Part shown: piece by piece, positions 1 through 10,866 of the stretch | Layout of the letters: the number at the start of each line of letters is the position of its first letter | How positions within the stretch are numbered: the stretch's first letter is position 1 | NCBI GenBank assembly: GCA_003971905.1 | Contig: RSEE01000062.1 | Coordinates: forward strand, 310,001-374,000 | DNA from: Moniliella sp. 'wahieum' | Taxonomy: Eukaryota; Basidiomycota; Moniliellomycetes; Moniliellales; Moniliellaceae | Direction of reading: 5' to 3' | Length of the DNA stretch: 64,000 bases | The notes under the pieces: model-generated | Told to the model about the DNA's origin: nothing | The model's input: only the letters and a program-made list of their open reading frames with translations | Databases searched by the model: none | Program-made: the position numbers and the translations under genes

Positions 1-1521
1 ACCGCGCTACCGCATTCAACGTTGCTCTGGTTCGTTTGCGCCTGCCCTCTCCCGACGAGCGCTACCTCAACGCCCGCTATGGTGAAGATTTCGAGGTCCT
101 GTGGATTCTTCGCGGCACCGACCCAATTTACCAAGCGATCGAAATCCCTGGTCCGCTCGATGACCCGATTTCCTGGTACCTCCTCTCGGCTGGCAAATAT
201 CAGCTGTACAAGGGTCCCAACCTCGACTCTTCCTCCCATTAGTCCAGTATCCCACATGGGTCTGGGAGCCGGCCCCACGACAGTGCGCTCTGCAAACCCA
301 ATCGCAGCCTGCCTATACATGGGCTCAAACTTCCGAGATGGTGACTGTCGCCTTTTCCCTCCCGCTCAGCTTGAAGTCGGAGGACATTTCCATCCATTTT
401 ACCGAACCCTCAGGCTTGTCGTTGTCGATCAGTACGTCAGCCGACGTGGGTCCACAAGTGGTACAATTTTCACCGGGGGGAAGCCCCGCGCTTCCTTGGG
501 AGAACGTACTGGCCACCGAACTCCAGCAAGGCCGATATATCAACCAAAAGCTCTGGGCTCCCATCGATGCGGCGAAATGTAAGTGGGAATGGAAATCGTT
601 TCATCGAAAGAAGGAGCCAGGCGAATTTGGTGTCTTGAAACTCTTTATCGCCAAGAAGAAGAAGGTACCGTTGGACACAGGTCTTTGCCGATCAGCCGAC
701 GCGACAAGGCAGGTTGTCTGATGATGTTCTTGAAACCCTCAGCCCGTCCGATTTAGTGCGCGCACTCGAGGGACTGGAGAAGTACACATCGGACCAGGTG
801 GACGAGGGACCCATGCTTGCACCCGGTATGATTCCGACTCAGACGACTTTACTTCACGACCCGCTCGAGGAGGAAGATGCGACGGTGGGGCGCTCTTTGC
901 AAGTTACGAAGGTGACCCACTTTGCCCCTGCTATCCCCCCCTCTCTCTGGCAGCCCTGAAGAAACGATGCTGGCTCTGACAATTCCTGGCCGTACTTCCT
1001 TTCCCTTGCAAGGTGGAGAGAACGCATATACCGTGCCCAGATGTTTGACTATCAGCCAAGGGCTGGATGGTGCAGTGTTTGCTATGGGTCCGGACAACCC
1101 AAAGCATGTGGGCCATCTTCCTGGCCTGGCCTACGTGCTAGCTAGCAAGACGGATGCCCAATTGTTCTACACTACCCTTACTTCCCGGCCGCCAGCGGGC
1201 GAGGCAGCCAGTGCTACCGAAGGCGAGGCCCGAGCGGTCGCCTTGGCCTTCGTGTCTCCTCCACCCTCACCATTAGGCGGTACACGGAAAGCGGGAACAT
1301 TGTTCATGTACACCGCTCCGCCCACCACGGATGGGCAGCCTGGTTGTGTGGGTGAAAGCCGGGTGATGTCGCTGGGCCATGAAGATGCAGGCCAATTACT
1401 GGATGTGGTTGAGTTTGCTCCCAACTCAAGGTGGCTCTCAGGCCAAGCCATGTCGCGCACTGTTTTGCATGTCGGAAGAGCAACTGACTATCGTCCAAGG
1501 GTTGCTCTGACTGCGGGTTAA
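1..1521 (+). CDS. NUDCD1-like CS-domain protein, 3' part (5' end outside window)
   Basis: The reading frame is open from base 3 and continues through several frame changes to TAA at 1519-1521. Around 340-660 lies a CS/p23-like domain: a stretch reading EDISIHFTEPSGLSLSI, then the signature WAPIDAAKCKWEW and GVLKLFIAKK. The C-terminal part contains HVGHLPGLAYVLASK, a pattern typical of the C-terminal region of NUDCD1 (CML66) proteins. That family consists of HSP90/dynein co-chaperone-like CS proteins, so a chaperone-adaptor role is inferred. Frame breaks lie near 236-243, twice at 660-690 (restoring GTVWTQVFADQP needs two bases) and in the C7 run near 945. Each is explained by one lost base. 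The start codon is beyond the left edge. Family assignment is good; the exact role in fungi is unknown. Confidence 0.65.
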
Positions 1522-1877
1522 TGATTGACAAGGAACGCACACGCCTTGTATGCTATGTACCTTGGTTTGTGGCAATAACCAGATGTAAGCAGGAGGGCAA
1601 GCAATTGCGTTGTTGGCAGAGCCATTACATGTCAATTTTGGGAGTTAGGAGTCCAACCGTCGCAGAGCCCGGGGTTGAGGGACATAAGAGGTACAAGCTT
1701 GAGCATGCCAGCACAGCAGATGGCACACACTATACAAGTGCGGTCTGGAACGAGTCGGTGGGACCTGTAGAGGTGTACCCCCTGTTTCATGGTTGGACGG
1801 ACAGCCCCAGACGGGGAGAGGGTCCATCCAACATACCCACTATGGGGTTAGGGGAAACTAGAGTGCCAACATGACGC
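1522..1877. other. intergenic, convergent 3' ends
   Basis: This is the space between the stop of the NUDCD1-like gene and the stop of RPS28, whose 3' ends face each other. I see no conserved coding segment; it probably holds the two 3' UTRs. Confidence 0.5.
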
Positions 1878-2147
1878 TTAGCGCAGACGGCTACAAAAAA
1901 AAAATGAGTTAGGTACATCGCATCTAACAAAGTTCGGACGGGGTACGCACCGAGCCTCACGCTCCGACTCGAGGAGAGCAAGGATGTCGTCAACCTTAAC
2001 AGGGCCCTTGACGTTGCGGATGATAGAGCGGGTCGAGTCGTCCATGAACTCAACACGCACTTGGATCACGCCACCACGCGAGCCAGTGCGGCCGAGAACC
2101 TTGGTGACCTTGGCCAGCTTGACGGGTTGCTTCGAGACAGCTTCCAT
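1878..2147 (-). CDS. RPS28: 40S ribosomal protein eS28
   Basis: The protein starts [19 protein letters not shown] and continues [17 protein letters not shown] and [10 protein letters not shown], an essentially complete match to eS28. It is a small 40S subunit protein at the mRNA exit channel and binds RNA with an OB fold. The exon from 2147 to 1951 ends inside codon EAR. An intron at 1891-1950 (donor GTGCGT, acceptor after a T-rich tract, TAG) is followed by a 13-nt last exon at 1878-1890 giving the canonical RRLR end and TAA. Total length is 69 residues, as expected. This is one of the few genes here with no frame break. It is head to head with RPS5. Confidence 0.95.
   Translation of the reverse strand: MEAVSKQPVKLAKVTKVLGRTGSRGGVIQVRVEFMDDSTRSIIRNVKGPVKVDDILALLESEREARCVPRPNFVRCDVPNSFFFCSRLR
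1891..1950 (-). other. RPS28 intron (60 nt)
   Basis: Donor GTGCGT on the minus strand, ten-T tract and TAG acceptor. Removing it restores the invariant eS28 C-terminus from a 13-nt terminal exon. Confidence 0.85.
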
Positions 2148-2238
2148 CTTGAGAGGGCTTGGGAGGTGTGGGTGTATGGTGGCTTGCCGGCTCGGCAGGG
2201 CAAACACACCTCGCCGGAGGCCATGATGAAAGGGTTGT

Positions 2239-2246
2239 ACCCTAAC
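2239..2246 (-). promoter_or_regulatory. telomere-like TTAGGGT element, candidate Tbf1 site
   Basis: GTTAGGGT on the minus strand, in the RPS28/RPS5 intergenic promoter. The match is seen directly; the factor is inferred from known fungal ribosomal-protein promoters. Confidence 0.4.
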
Positions 2247-2404
2247 TAATTAATAGGGGTATGCCGCACTTTCAGTGTTACGATCCAGTCGCTGCGGCTT
2301 GGCGGAATTTCGTTCTCCTGTAGCCGTTCCCACCTTCGTGGCCTAGCTTCGCAAGGAGCTACGCAAGCGCGATACAACTACCTTTGACGGTCCTGCCAAG
2401 CAAG

Positions 2405-2523
2405 GTAAGTCATCTGACGAGCGCGCCGGCGAGCCTAGGTGGTGCGCAACATGCTGTTGTCCTGCCTCTGCCTCCTGTGCTGTGAGCGGCAAAAACTGAC
2501 TTGGTACTTTTTTCATGGCTTAG
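2405..2523 (+). other. probable RPS5 5' UTR intron
   Basis: Perfect GTAAGT donor at 2405, a CTGAC-like branch motif near 2495, and CTTAG acceptor 13 nt before the RPS5 start codon. Leader introns are common in fungal ribosomal protein genes. It is not needed for the reading frame, so it is unproven. Confidence 0.55.
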
Positions 2524-2535
2524 TAGCATCTCAAG

Positions 2536-3149
<614 letters not shown>

Positions 3150-4132
3150 TCGGCCCATTGCATCCTCTCGCTACGCTCTTCTTTTCTCACGTCCCTTTGG
3201 GGGCGTTTGAGAGTTGGCGTTTCCCTTTCCTCCATGCCATTGGGGCCGTAAGGCCCCGACTCCCGGCAAGGTACCACCTACTGTTGGTCCTTGCTGGCCC
3301 GACGGACTTTGGCCCGCGGGCCGCTCTAGGCTCGGGACATGGTTCGGCACCAGTCCCTACGCACAAAAGAAAATTGCATGTCTACCCCTGTGGGGGACAA
3401 CTCTAGTTCGTCTGTGGGGTTGCAGCATTTCAGGACCTGCCGCGTGTATGATATTTTAGTTGCATGGCAGTCTATGGTGAAGGGGGCGAATTTCTGCGGG
3501 AGGTGAGGAGGGGGCTCGCATACGTCCTGTTGGGCCCAGATGTAAAGCATGCGCGAATGTCGATACGAAGTTAGTGCGCGCATGACGGCGAGGGCACGTA
3601 TGCATTGACCCCAGCTTCGATCGAGAATCACATGTGCAGAAGGCAGCCCAGCGGGGTCGCGCGCCCCGGTGGCATAATGCCAAGTGGGAACGCGTCAAGT
3701 GTCAAGGGGAAATTGCGACGCAGGACGGTCAACGTCGCGACAACGTTCACCTCGGCAAGTACAGCAGTACCAGCTCTTACTTCTCTAGGTCATTGCAAGT
3801 GTTTATCGCAGTGCTGTGTGAGAACTTACCCGTTTAAGAAGCGTGAAGACACATTCAGATCTGCCTTGATTGCTACGAAAGCCAGACAAACCTCGGGCGA
3901 GCGGGGTGTGTTGTAGAGAATAGTAAGTGGTTGACAACTAAAAACGCACTTCTTTCTCTCATCTCCTCAGGCAGCCTGACATCCTCGTCCTTCTGGTGCA
4001 CGGAATCTCTCTCCCATGGACAAATGCACGCGCGTGGCATTTTTTGGTTGCGTACCATACAGGACGTGGGTCGATGTAGGAAGAAAGCTGTACGATGATC
4101 GACGATGATGCATATGAGGCAATGGAGTAGTT
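3150..4132. other. intergenic, no gene recognised
   Basis: Lies between the convergent RPS5 and mL46 stops. Short open frames exist on both strands, but none has a recognisable domain or an intron-linked continuation. I see no RNA gene. Confidence 0.5.
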
Positions 4133-5216
4133 TTATTCGTTGAGCAGGTGGGCAATGTCACCGTAGTAGCCCTTGTCTTCGGCGCTCGCTTCGTCCCTTG
4201 TCAAGAGCTGCTCAATCTCTTCGCACTTGAGCCAGGCATACTTGGTCCCCGACTTGCGCACAGCCTCCTTGTCCGCATTACCAGCAATCACGTGGCCGGC
4301 CAAAAAGTAGACCTAGAGCAAAAGAGACACATTAGAATTCCCCATTTCGTCCAAGATGCAAACAACGTACCTTTTCCTCGGCGGTGCTAGTGTGGCCCAC
4401 AGGCAAGTGGTTCAAGAGCCACACGTCAATAGCTTCGCCCAAAGCCTTGGTCACAGCGCGAGGAGCGGCAGCATGAAGGGTATCAGTGGCCAGCGTCACA
4501 TCCACCATGGCATCCTCAGCAGCATCCTCGCTCTTGTCGGGAACCGACTCGGTCTTGGTGGTCAAGTCCACAGTGTCCGAGGGAAACCTCCATGAATTGC
4601 CTGTGGCTTCCGAGTTGACCAGCAGGTACAGCGTCCGGTCGCCCGCACGGTCCAACGACGTCTGGTCGTTTTTCTCGTCGGCCTCGGTACGGCGTGGCAT
4701 CAGAGCATACGAGTCCACCGATGCTCCATCTGTGCCCTCCTCGGATCCCTCGGGGCTGGTGTCCATCACCGACTCGACAGGGTTCGCCGCCGTAGGGCTG
4801 CCGGCCGAACCCGTCTGGGCAGCGGCGCCGTCGGCGGCCGCGGTAGCATCCAAGTCACCGCGGCTGAGAATAGTGGCAAAGTCCACTTTGGTCCGCTCGG
4901 CCTCGGCCTTGAGGTAGGCGAGCTCGGCGGAAGAACCCGGCTTGAAGTAAAACTCCTTGTTGAGTGGCACAGCAAGGTGACGATTGAGTTTCTGGTTGTA
5001 CGTGTACACGGCTTGCTCCAGCTCGGTGGGCTCACGGATCAGGGTGGGCGCACGCGACAGGACCAGTGCACTCCGCACCGCCGTGCTCGCCCTCGCGGAC
5101 GAGGAGAAGGCACGCACAAACCGCATCGGATCGCTATGTCGGGGCGTTAAGAAGACGAGGCGAGGCAGTGATCTAGCTTCTGAAGGCTCCAGGCGGAACC
5201 CAAACTTCTGAGGCAT
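4133..5216 (-). CDS. mitochondrial large-subunit ribosomal protein mL46
   Basis: Motifs ALVLSRAPTLIREPTELE and LNRHLAVPLNKEFYFKPGS are typical of mL46 (yeast MRPL17), a NUDIX-fold protein of the 54S mitoribosome subunit. After an acidic low-complexity insert the NUDIX-like part resumes with YLLVNSEATGNSWRFP. An intron at 4313-4370 (GTACGT...TAG) joins it to the last exon, which reads VYFLAGHVIAGNADKEA, KYAWLKCEEIEQLL and ends at 4133. The first possible Met is at 5216. A second, at 5126, starts MRFVRAFSSSARAS and looks like a proper mitochondrial presequence, so it may be the true start. Frame is intact throughout; total is 341 residues from the upstream Met. Confidence 0.85.
4313..4370 (-). 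other. mL46 intron (58 nt)
   Basis: Donor GTACGT and acceptor CTAG. Splicing joins ...STAEEK to VYFLAGH in frame. Confidence 0.85.
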
Positions 5217-5904
5217 CGCGGAATTTTTTTCCGCCCATCGGCCGCGCTAATAACACAGGGGGAAATTTCAACAACTGCAGGCCAGCCGCACCCGCCAGAA
5301 CCTCGAAAGCGCTGCCAAATGAACAGGGGCCCTAGGAGAAATCAGCATCCCCTATCCTCTCGCTGTAGTGTCAATGAGACGATGGTGGAGCGCAGCCTGC
5401 ATCTGGGAGCCACAGCCCATCTCCCTGGATCTATCGATTATGGTATGGGCGTGCTCCCTTCAGGGCCTGCTACTTGCACTATCCCATACGGGCTTAAGCC
5501 AAGGCCTGCTGGGACAGACGGTCTAAAAATCGAAAAGCAAGTTAACACCCCAACAGTGAATACTAAGACAACAAAACGCCGAGCACGGTGATAGTGCTGT
5601 GATTTCCTGCCTACGTTGGGTACTTGGAATGATCTCAGGGAGTAAATGCAAATCATAAGTCAAAAAGGTCGGCTCCCCATCAGCTTCAGCGAGCTCTAGA
5701 AAGGGATCGGATGAATATGGACATGGAGCTTGGAGGGGGTTCATGAGTACACAGCGGTAAAAAAAGTTGACGTCCCCGCAACGTTGGTGACGTGGGGACC
5801 AGGGAAAGAAAACTACGAGGGAGTTGTTGGGTGCCTGCAGAATCGACCAGCCCGATTTGAATGACCAAATGCCGTGCTAGTTGTAGGCGCCGTCGCGACC
5901 CCAG
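5217..5904. other. intergenic, no gene recognised
   Basis: Holds the probable mL46 promoter and the 3' region of the FG-rich gene. Open frames are short and without recognisable content. Confidence 0.4.
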
Positions 5905-7838
5905 TCACCTAAGGCTTCCAAAAGAAAAACGGGGGCCACTGGTCGAACTACCCGCTTGGGCCGATGGGGGGCCACTGCCAACAGGCGTCCCAAGCAGATA
6001 AAACGTTGAACCAGTTGCGGTAGCAGGTGCCGTTGTGGCTCCAGTTGCATTGCCAAACACTCCAGACGTCGTAGTAACCGATTAGTCGCAGGACTACCCA
6101 GTGCGGCTGGGCCCTGCTGCTCCGGTTTGACCGCAAGATGAGACGGAGCCGCAGGGGCCGCCGGGGACCCCACCACGACCGGAGACCCAACAAGGCCGGC
6201 TTCCCAAATAGGCCAGGGGCCGTACAGTCAAGGGCGTGGGGGATACTTGCGGAAGTAGGGAACGATCCACCCACTACTGTAGATGGCCCGGGCGACGTGT
6301 AGCATTCACAGACTCGGGGTAGCCGTCCCACCAAAGCCCGAGAAATGATAGTTGCCCCGTGGATCCTGAGGGCTGGGCCAGGACAGGCTACCAAACTGGC
6401 GAACTGAAGGAAGACGACTTGCTGTCCGCGGGTTGCGAGGGCTGGTTGCAAGCAGGTTGACCGGACTGGCCGAGCCCGACGAGAGACGAGTTGCCGCCGC
6501 GGGTCCCGAGGGCTGGGTCGGGACAGGCCTACCGAACTGGCCGGACCCCAAGGAAGACGGCTTACTGTCCGCGGGTTGCGAGGGTTGTGCTGTGACAGGT
6601 TCCGAAGGCTGTGCTGTGGCAGGTTTGCCCGGATGGCTGAACCCGAAGTAAGACGGTTGAGTACCTACGGGTTCCACATAACCTACCCTGGTAGGCGCAC
6701 CAAACATGTTGAGGGTCGGCCCAGCAGCCCAACGCTAAAGGGGCTGGTTTGCTCGTCGCAGTTTCAGAGGCCTGTGCGGAGCAGGACTGCCGTTGCCAAA
6801 GCCGGGTCGGGGAGGAGGCTGGCTGCGCGCTCGAGAGTGGACCGGGGAGATTGTAGCTGCACCTCCGGGGGCAGGGGTGGACACGGATCCGATCGGTGGG
6901 GGCATCGTGGCGTCCGCGCCATGTGAGGTGAGGTGCACCTCGCCGTTTGGAGCAGCAATGCGTTGACATCCCTCTTGTCTTCAGCCGTATCGTCCTTCAC
7001 CACATCGCCTTGATTGTTCTCGGTGAGTTCACGCGGTTCTGGTTCACCGGCTCGATCGGCACAGGGGAAAGGGACGAATCGTTGGACTCTGGGCTTTCAT
7101 GGTCCCCCAACACCACAGGGGACATTGCGGCAGCTGCGCAGCACGGGGCCAACGCTGGGCCCTGCGTCTGAGCCAGGGGGGAGAAACGAGTGCGCGCTCT
7201 GGGGTCGCGCCAGACCGAATGGAGGGGTCGCTGCAACGACTGCAAGAGTGTGGAGGCGGAAGATGTGGGATTGACACAAGCAAAGATAGGATCATCCTCC
7301 TTCAAGTCACAAAGGCGGGCTAGATAAGCAGAATCCGCCACTCGTCCGACTCGGGCTCCGCCTTGGGCTTCAGCGTCGGTTCGGTCCGGGGTGACACGAC
7401 AAGCGTGACGGGCGGGAGGCCCTGCTGGAGGAAGAGTTGCCATTCCAGCTCATTCGATACCAGCTGGTGCATCTCCTGCGACGCATAGAACAACGTCAGG
7501 AATATTCGGGGCCAAACGACCAGGCCGCGCGGATCTTCGACTCGGCCTGGGCCCAGGTGGGCAGGGAATTGAGCGAGCCAAGCACCACTGGGCGTGCGAC
7601 GAGGGGGGAGGAGGAGTCGGTAAAGTGGCTCGGGTGAAGCCGGGAATGTGCATCGCATGAACTGCAGCGGGCATGCGAGTGTGGAGCACGAGCGTGGTGG
7701 CTGGTGCTCCAGCACATAGCTCACTCGAGGACCGGTGGGCGTGGACACGATCTGAGGCGGGCCCCACCGCGGCGCAACATCCACCACTTGGTTTCCGGAC
7801 AACGACAGCGTCGTTTCATACTTCAGGTGTGCCGCCAT
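5905..7838 (-). CDS. FG-rich nucleoporin-like protein, several frame breaks
   Basis: Start MAAHLKYETTLSLSGNQ at 7838. About 170 residues of apparently folded sequence follow (…FYASQEMHQLVSNELEWQLF…, QGLPPVTLVVSP), which I do not recognise. The rest is Pro/Ser/Thr/Gln-rich with scattered FG units: PGFGNGSP, MFGAPTRVGY, SYFGFSHPG, SGQFGRPVPTQPSG, VRQFGSLS, GFGGTA, GVFGNATGATTAP, RFSFGSLR and stop at 5905. Scattered FG dipeptides in an uncharged disordered region are typical of FG nucleoporins, which line the nuclear pore channel; that role is inferred. Frame changes near 7330, 6900-6930, 6710 and 6060-6300 are needed; some could be introns. The alternative is an unrelated low-complexity protein. 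Confidence 0.4.
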
Positions 7839-10800
7839 GGTCAACGAGATGGGGAAGAGGGCAACGGCCGTGGCGGTGGGTAGTGGTGGTGGTGGTTGGC
7901 AAACTGGCCTACTAAACACTTGTGGGAGGCGAGCAGGCCGCCTCGCACAGTACTCTCAGTGCTGATAACAAACAGCAGAGCGGACTCTGATTTGGCTACG
8001 CGGGGACTTGAAGCGTGAAGTTGGTCAAACAGTGACTCTAGTGGGTGACATGCATGATGCATGAGCATGATCTGAGTGAGAGGCGCACAGCGGCGACTGG
8101 CCGCTATGGGACGCTGAATTAGTGCAAGTCGGATGTTGGACGCTGGACCCAGCTGCGTAGGACATACCCAGCCAAGCATCTGTTCTTCCCCGCCCCCTCC
8201 CCGCCCAACCAACGCCACCGCCATTAATAGTCGCTGATCAACGATCGCATCGAGGGAAGCCGGAGGGCAGAGGGGAGACAGGCGCACCTAAGCCTGGCCA
8301 AGAGCACTGTCTATCTTTGTTGGAATCGCTGATTCTCGATTACGTGAGTACTATTCGTTCAATATTGAATTGCCAGCAAGGCTTGAAATGTCAATTCTCT
8401 CCTTGGATGCCCTTCCGTTCCGCTCTGCTCGCCTGCCCCGATCCATCATCGAAAGAAGTTGCACCACACAACAGAGCGCGCCCTCTGGAATGAGATGGAG
8501 ATCATGACAAGTGCCAGTCGCCAGGTTCTTTGACGTTCATCAGCGCATCAACGAGGATCGTGGGCTAGAGATCGAAGTAGGAAAACTGGAACGGCACGTG
8601 CATAGTAAGAAGCGGTCTTGGGTGCTTACAGCTTTCGGGATCACCAGAGCCTGCTCTTTTCACAGCGACCTCGAATGCGCAATCGCGCGCGAGGAACTTT
8701 GTGTTGGTTGCGATCGGAACATGCAAGCCCCTGGACGGCCCCATCAAGCAATTGTACGTGTTCTTTGTTACAAACCAGATGAAGTTCGCGTTCGCGCAAC
8801 AATGTTCTCACACCCGATAATGCCCGCACCTGGACAACTGTGTTGTTACTCTGCAGGATGAGCCCGGCTGTAACGTGTCGCATGTAACGTTGGTGTGGTG
8901 TATACACGAGCCGAGCGACGCTACCATTTTTCGCCGCCTTCTGCTCGGAAAGTGCGGCGATTCGGCAGTCGGACTGGTGAGATCTGAGACCTGGTGATGG
9001 TGGTCTAAACCAACAAAAACGCGTATGAAGGGACAACACGCTCCGCTTCACAAGGCGTGTCCTCACACATTGCTGTTGGCTTGCTCATCGCTTCATCGGG
9101 GAGAAGATGGCATCCTCATTGGGTGGGCTGGCCCACATCAAAACAAGGGACCTACTCACGGCGTTTGGATGGGCCGAAGCCCTCTTTGGCGCATTTGGGA
9201 GCAGAACTTGTTGTATACCAGCTAGGAGGCAGAAGAGAGTGCGTATCCGCTCATCCGGGCTCATCGATCATCAATCATCAGCCCGTCTTGTTTCGTGTAA
9301 AAACGTTGTTTCCAGTGTGCTCAAACATCTTCTTTTCGCAGCCTTGATGCGGAGAGGATCATGGCATCTCGTCATGCAGCGGTGGCCAACAGGATGAACG
9401 GGTCGGCTGAGGATATTAGATGCGCGTGCTTGGGATATATGGCGTTTCTGTCTGTAGGATCCAGGAGAGATGGGCCAAAGACACGGTGGGGTATACGATA
9501 ATCCGTCGCCGGGTCACCGGTTACAAGTCCTAGTCACCGTGGGTCGTACTAGCTTGGTCAAGCTTCAAGTTGAACGTTGGCGCGTTGACGACATTGAAGC
9601 TTCGCTAGCTTCAAGCTTCCAGCTTCAAAAATGCATCGATGGCAGTGGCAAATGTCGAGCCAACGCATGAAATACCTCAGTACTGGCAGCAAGCACGCCA
9701 GTAGCCACGAATGCTGAACGCAACTGCCGCACTGCCCTCCAGACGGACTAGTAGGATGTGAGATGTGTGACATGCGTCGTTCGATCGATGGCCAGTGCCA
9801 GTGATCTGGTGCCGGTGATCGCTTGTTCGGTGGAAGGGCCAGTAGCCGGTAGACGGTGCCCCTCTCCCCTGCGAGTAGCTCGTTTAGCAGCTGGAAGTTT
9901 AACGCTTGACGATGGGCAGTGTGCGCAGCAGCGATCGGGGGGTTTCTCAGGCGCTGCGCTACTCCGTGATTCAGCCCAGCGGCTCACCAGAGCACTCGCC
10001 CGCACCGCCCCAGTGCGGGCCAACTGGTAGTTCCACCTGATGCGCTGAGCGCAGCTGAGCCTCAGCGCTGGGCGATGCTGCATCCCTGCTGCAAATCGCG
10101 GAGATGGAGCGACGGCTGCACTGCCCTCACTCTGCCAAGAGCAAGCCGTGCCGGTGGCGGGCGCCCGCCGATCTGACACGCTGGCGGAGGCAGGGCGGCG
10201 GTGTGGGCGCGCTGCCCTTTGGAGCCCCACGAGGCCGGTGGCCAGAGGGGGCAGCGGGCACCGCCCCTGGCAGCGCTGTCTGCGGGGTTCCTCGCAGGCA
10301 GAGGGGCAGCCTTCCACACACGGCCACATGCTGCAAGCTGGGGCGGCGGGGCGGGTGCGCTGAGCCTCGGCGCTGAGGCTGAGGCGCGGACGGGCGCTGG
10401 GTGACTAGTGGGTACCTGCCTGGTGGCCCAAGCTGCGGCTGGCACTGGCCCCAAGCGGTGGTGGGTCGCAGCGGCGTCACCGGTCAGTGCGCTGAGGCTG
10501 GGCGTCACACGGGGCATGCCTGCGGGGGCGCTGCAGGGAGGAGAGAGAAGCATGGCCGATGATGCAGATGCATGATGCGCTCAATGCTTCCCATGAGCTG
10601 GATAGTCGACAGGCATGCATGCATGCACCCCCCGCTGCAGGGAGGCGCAGCCGCCGCACTCGGCCAGTGGGACTCAGCACGGGTACTCAGTACGCAGCAG
10701 CACGCAGCGGCTCAACGTTAGCCCCCCCAGCCTGCCTGCACTTTGCTCGCCCGCACGTTTGCCCGGCGGGGCGCAGGCAGCCGCCGCAGCCTTGCATTGC

Positions 10801-10866
10801 GTCTTGGCCGCCGTCGCCTCCACTGCCACCACCATCACAGCGCCCATCGCACCCCCGCCCCCGAAG
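7839..10866. other. 3 kb gene-poor stretch with low-complexity islands
   Basis: No conserved coding sequence on either strand. From 9550 to 9630 there is a cluster of TTCAAGCTT/AAGCTTGAA units. From about 10020 to 10400 the sequence is GC-rich with repeated GCGCTGAG/CTCAGCGC words, also found near 60250-60310. Long open frames at 9750-10560 follow the GC bias and have no recognisable content. Confidence 0.45.
9551..9630. repeat. TTCAAGCTT low-complexity island
   Basis: Repeated, partly palindromic TTCAAGCTTGAA-type words with irregular spacing. Similar islands occur at 39511-39536, 39875-39966, 50622-50655 and 51280-51330. Confidence 0.5.

Larger units (their letters stand above)
2148..2535. 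promoter_or_regulatory. shared divergent promoter of RPS28 and RPS5
   Basis: About 390 bp separates the two start codons of oppositely transcribed small-subunit protein genes, so they share one control region. It contains ACCCTAAC at 2239-2246 (TTAGGGT on the other strand) beside an AT-rich TAACTAATTAATA stretch. It also contains a probable 5' UTR intron of RPS5. TTAGGG-type elements are known as Tbf1 sites in ribosomal protein promoters of several fungi. That this site is used here is inference. Confidence 0.55.

Noticed and set aside
1167..1460. Minus-strand frames opposite the NUDCD1-like gene
   Set aside because: Shadows of the plus-strand coding sequence, which shows conserved family motifs.
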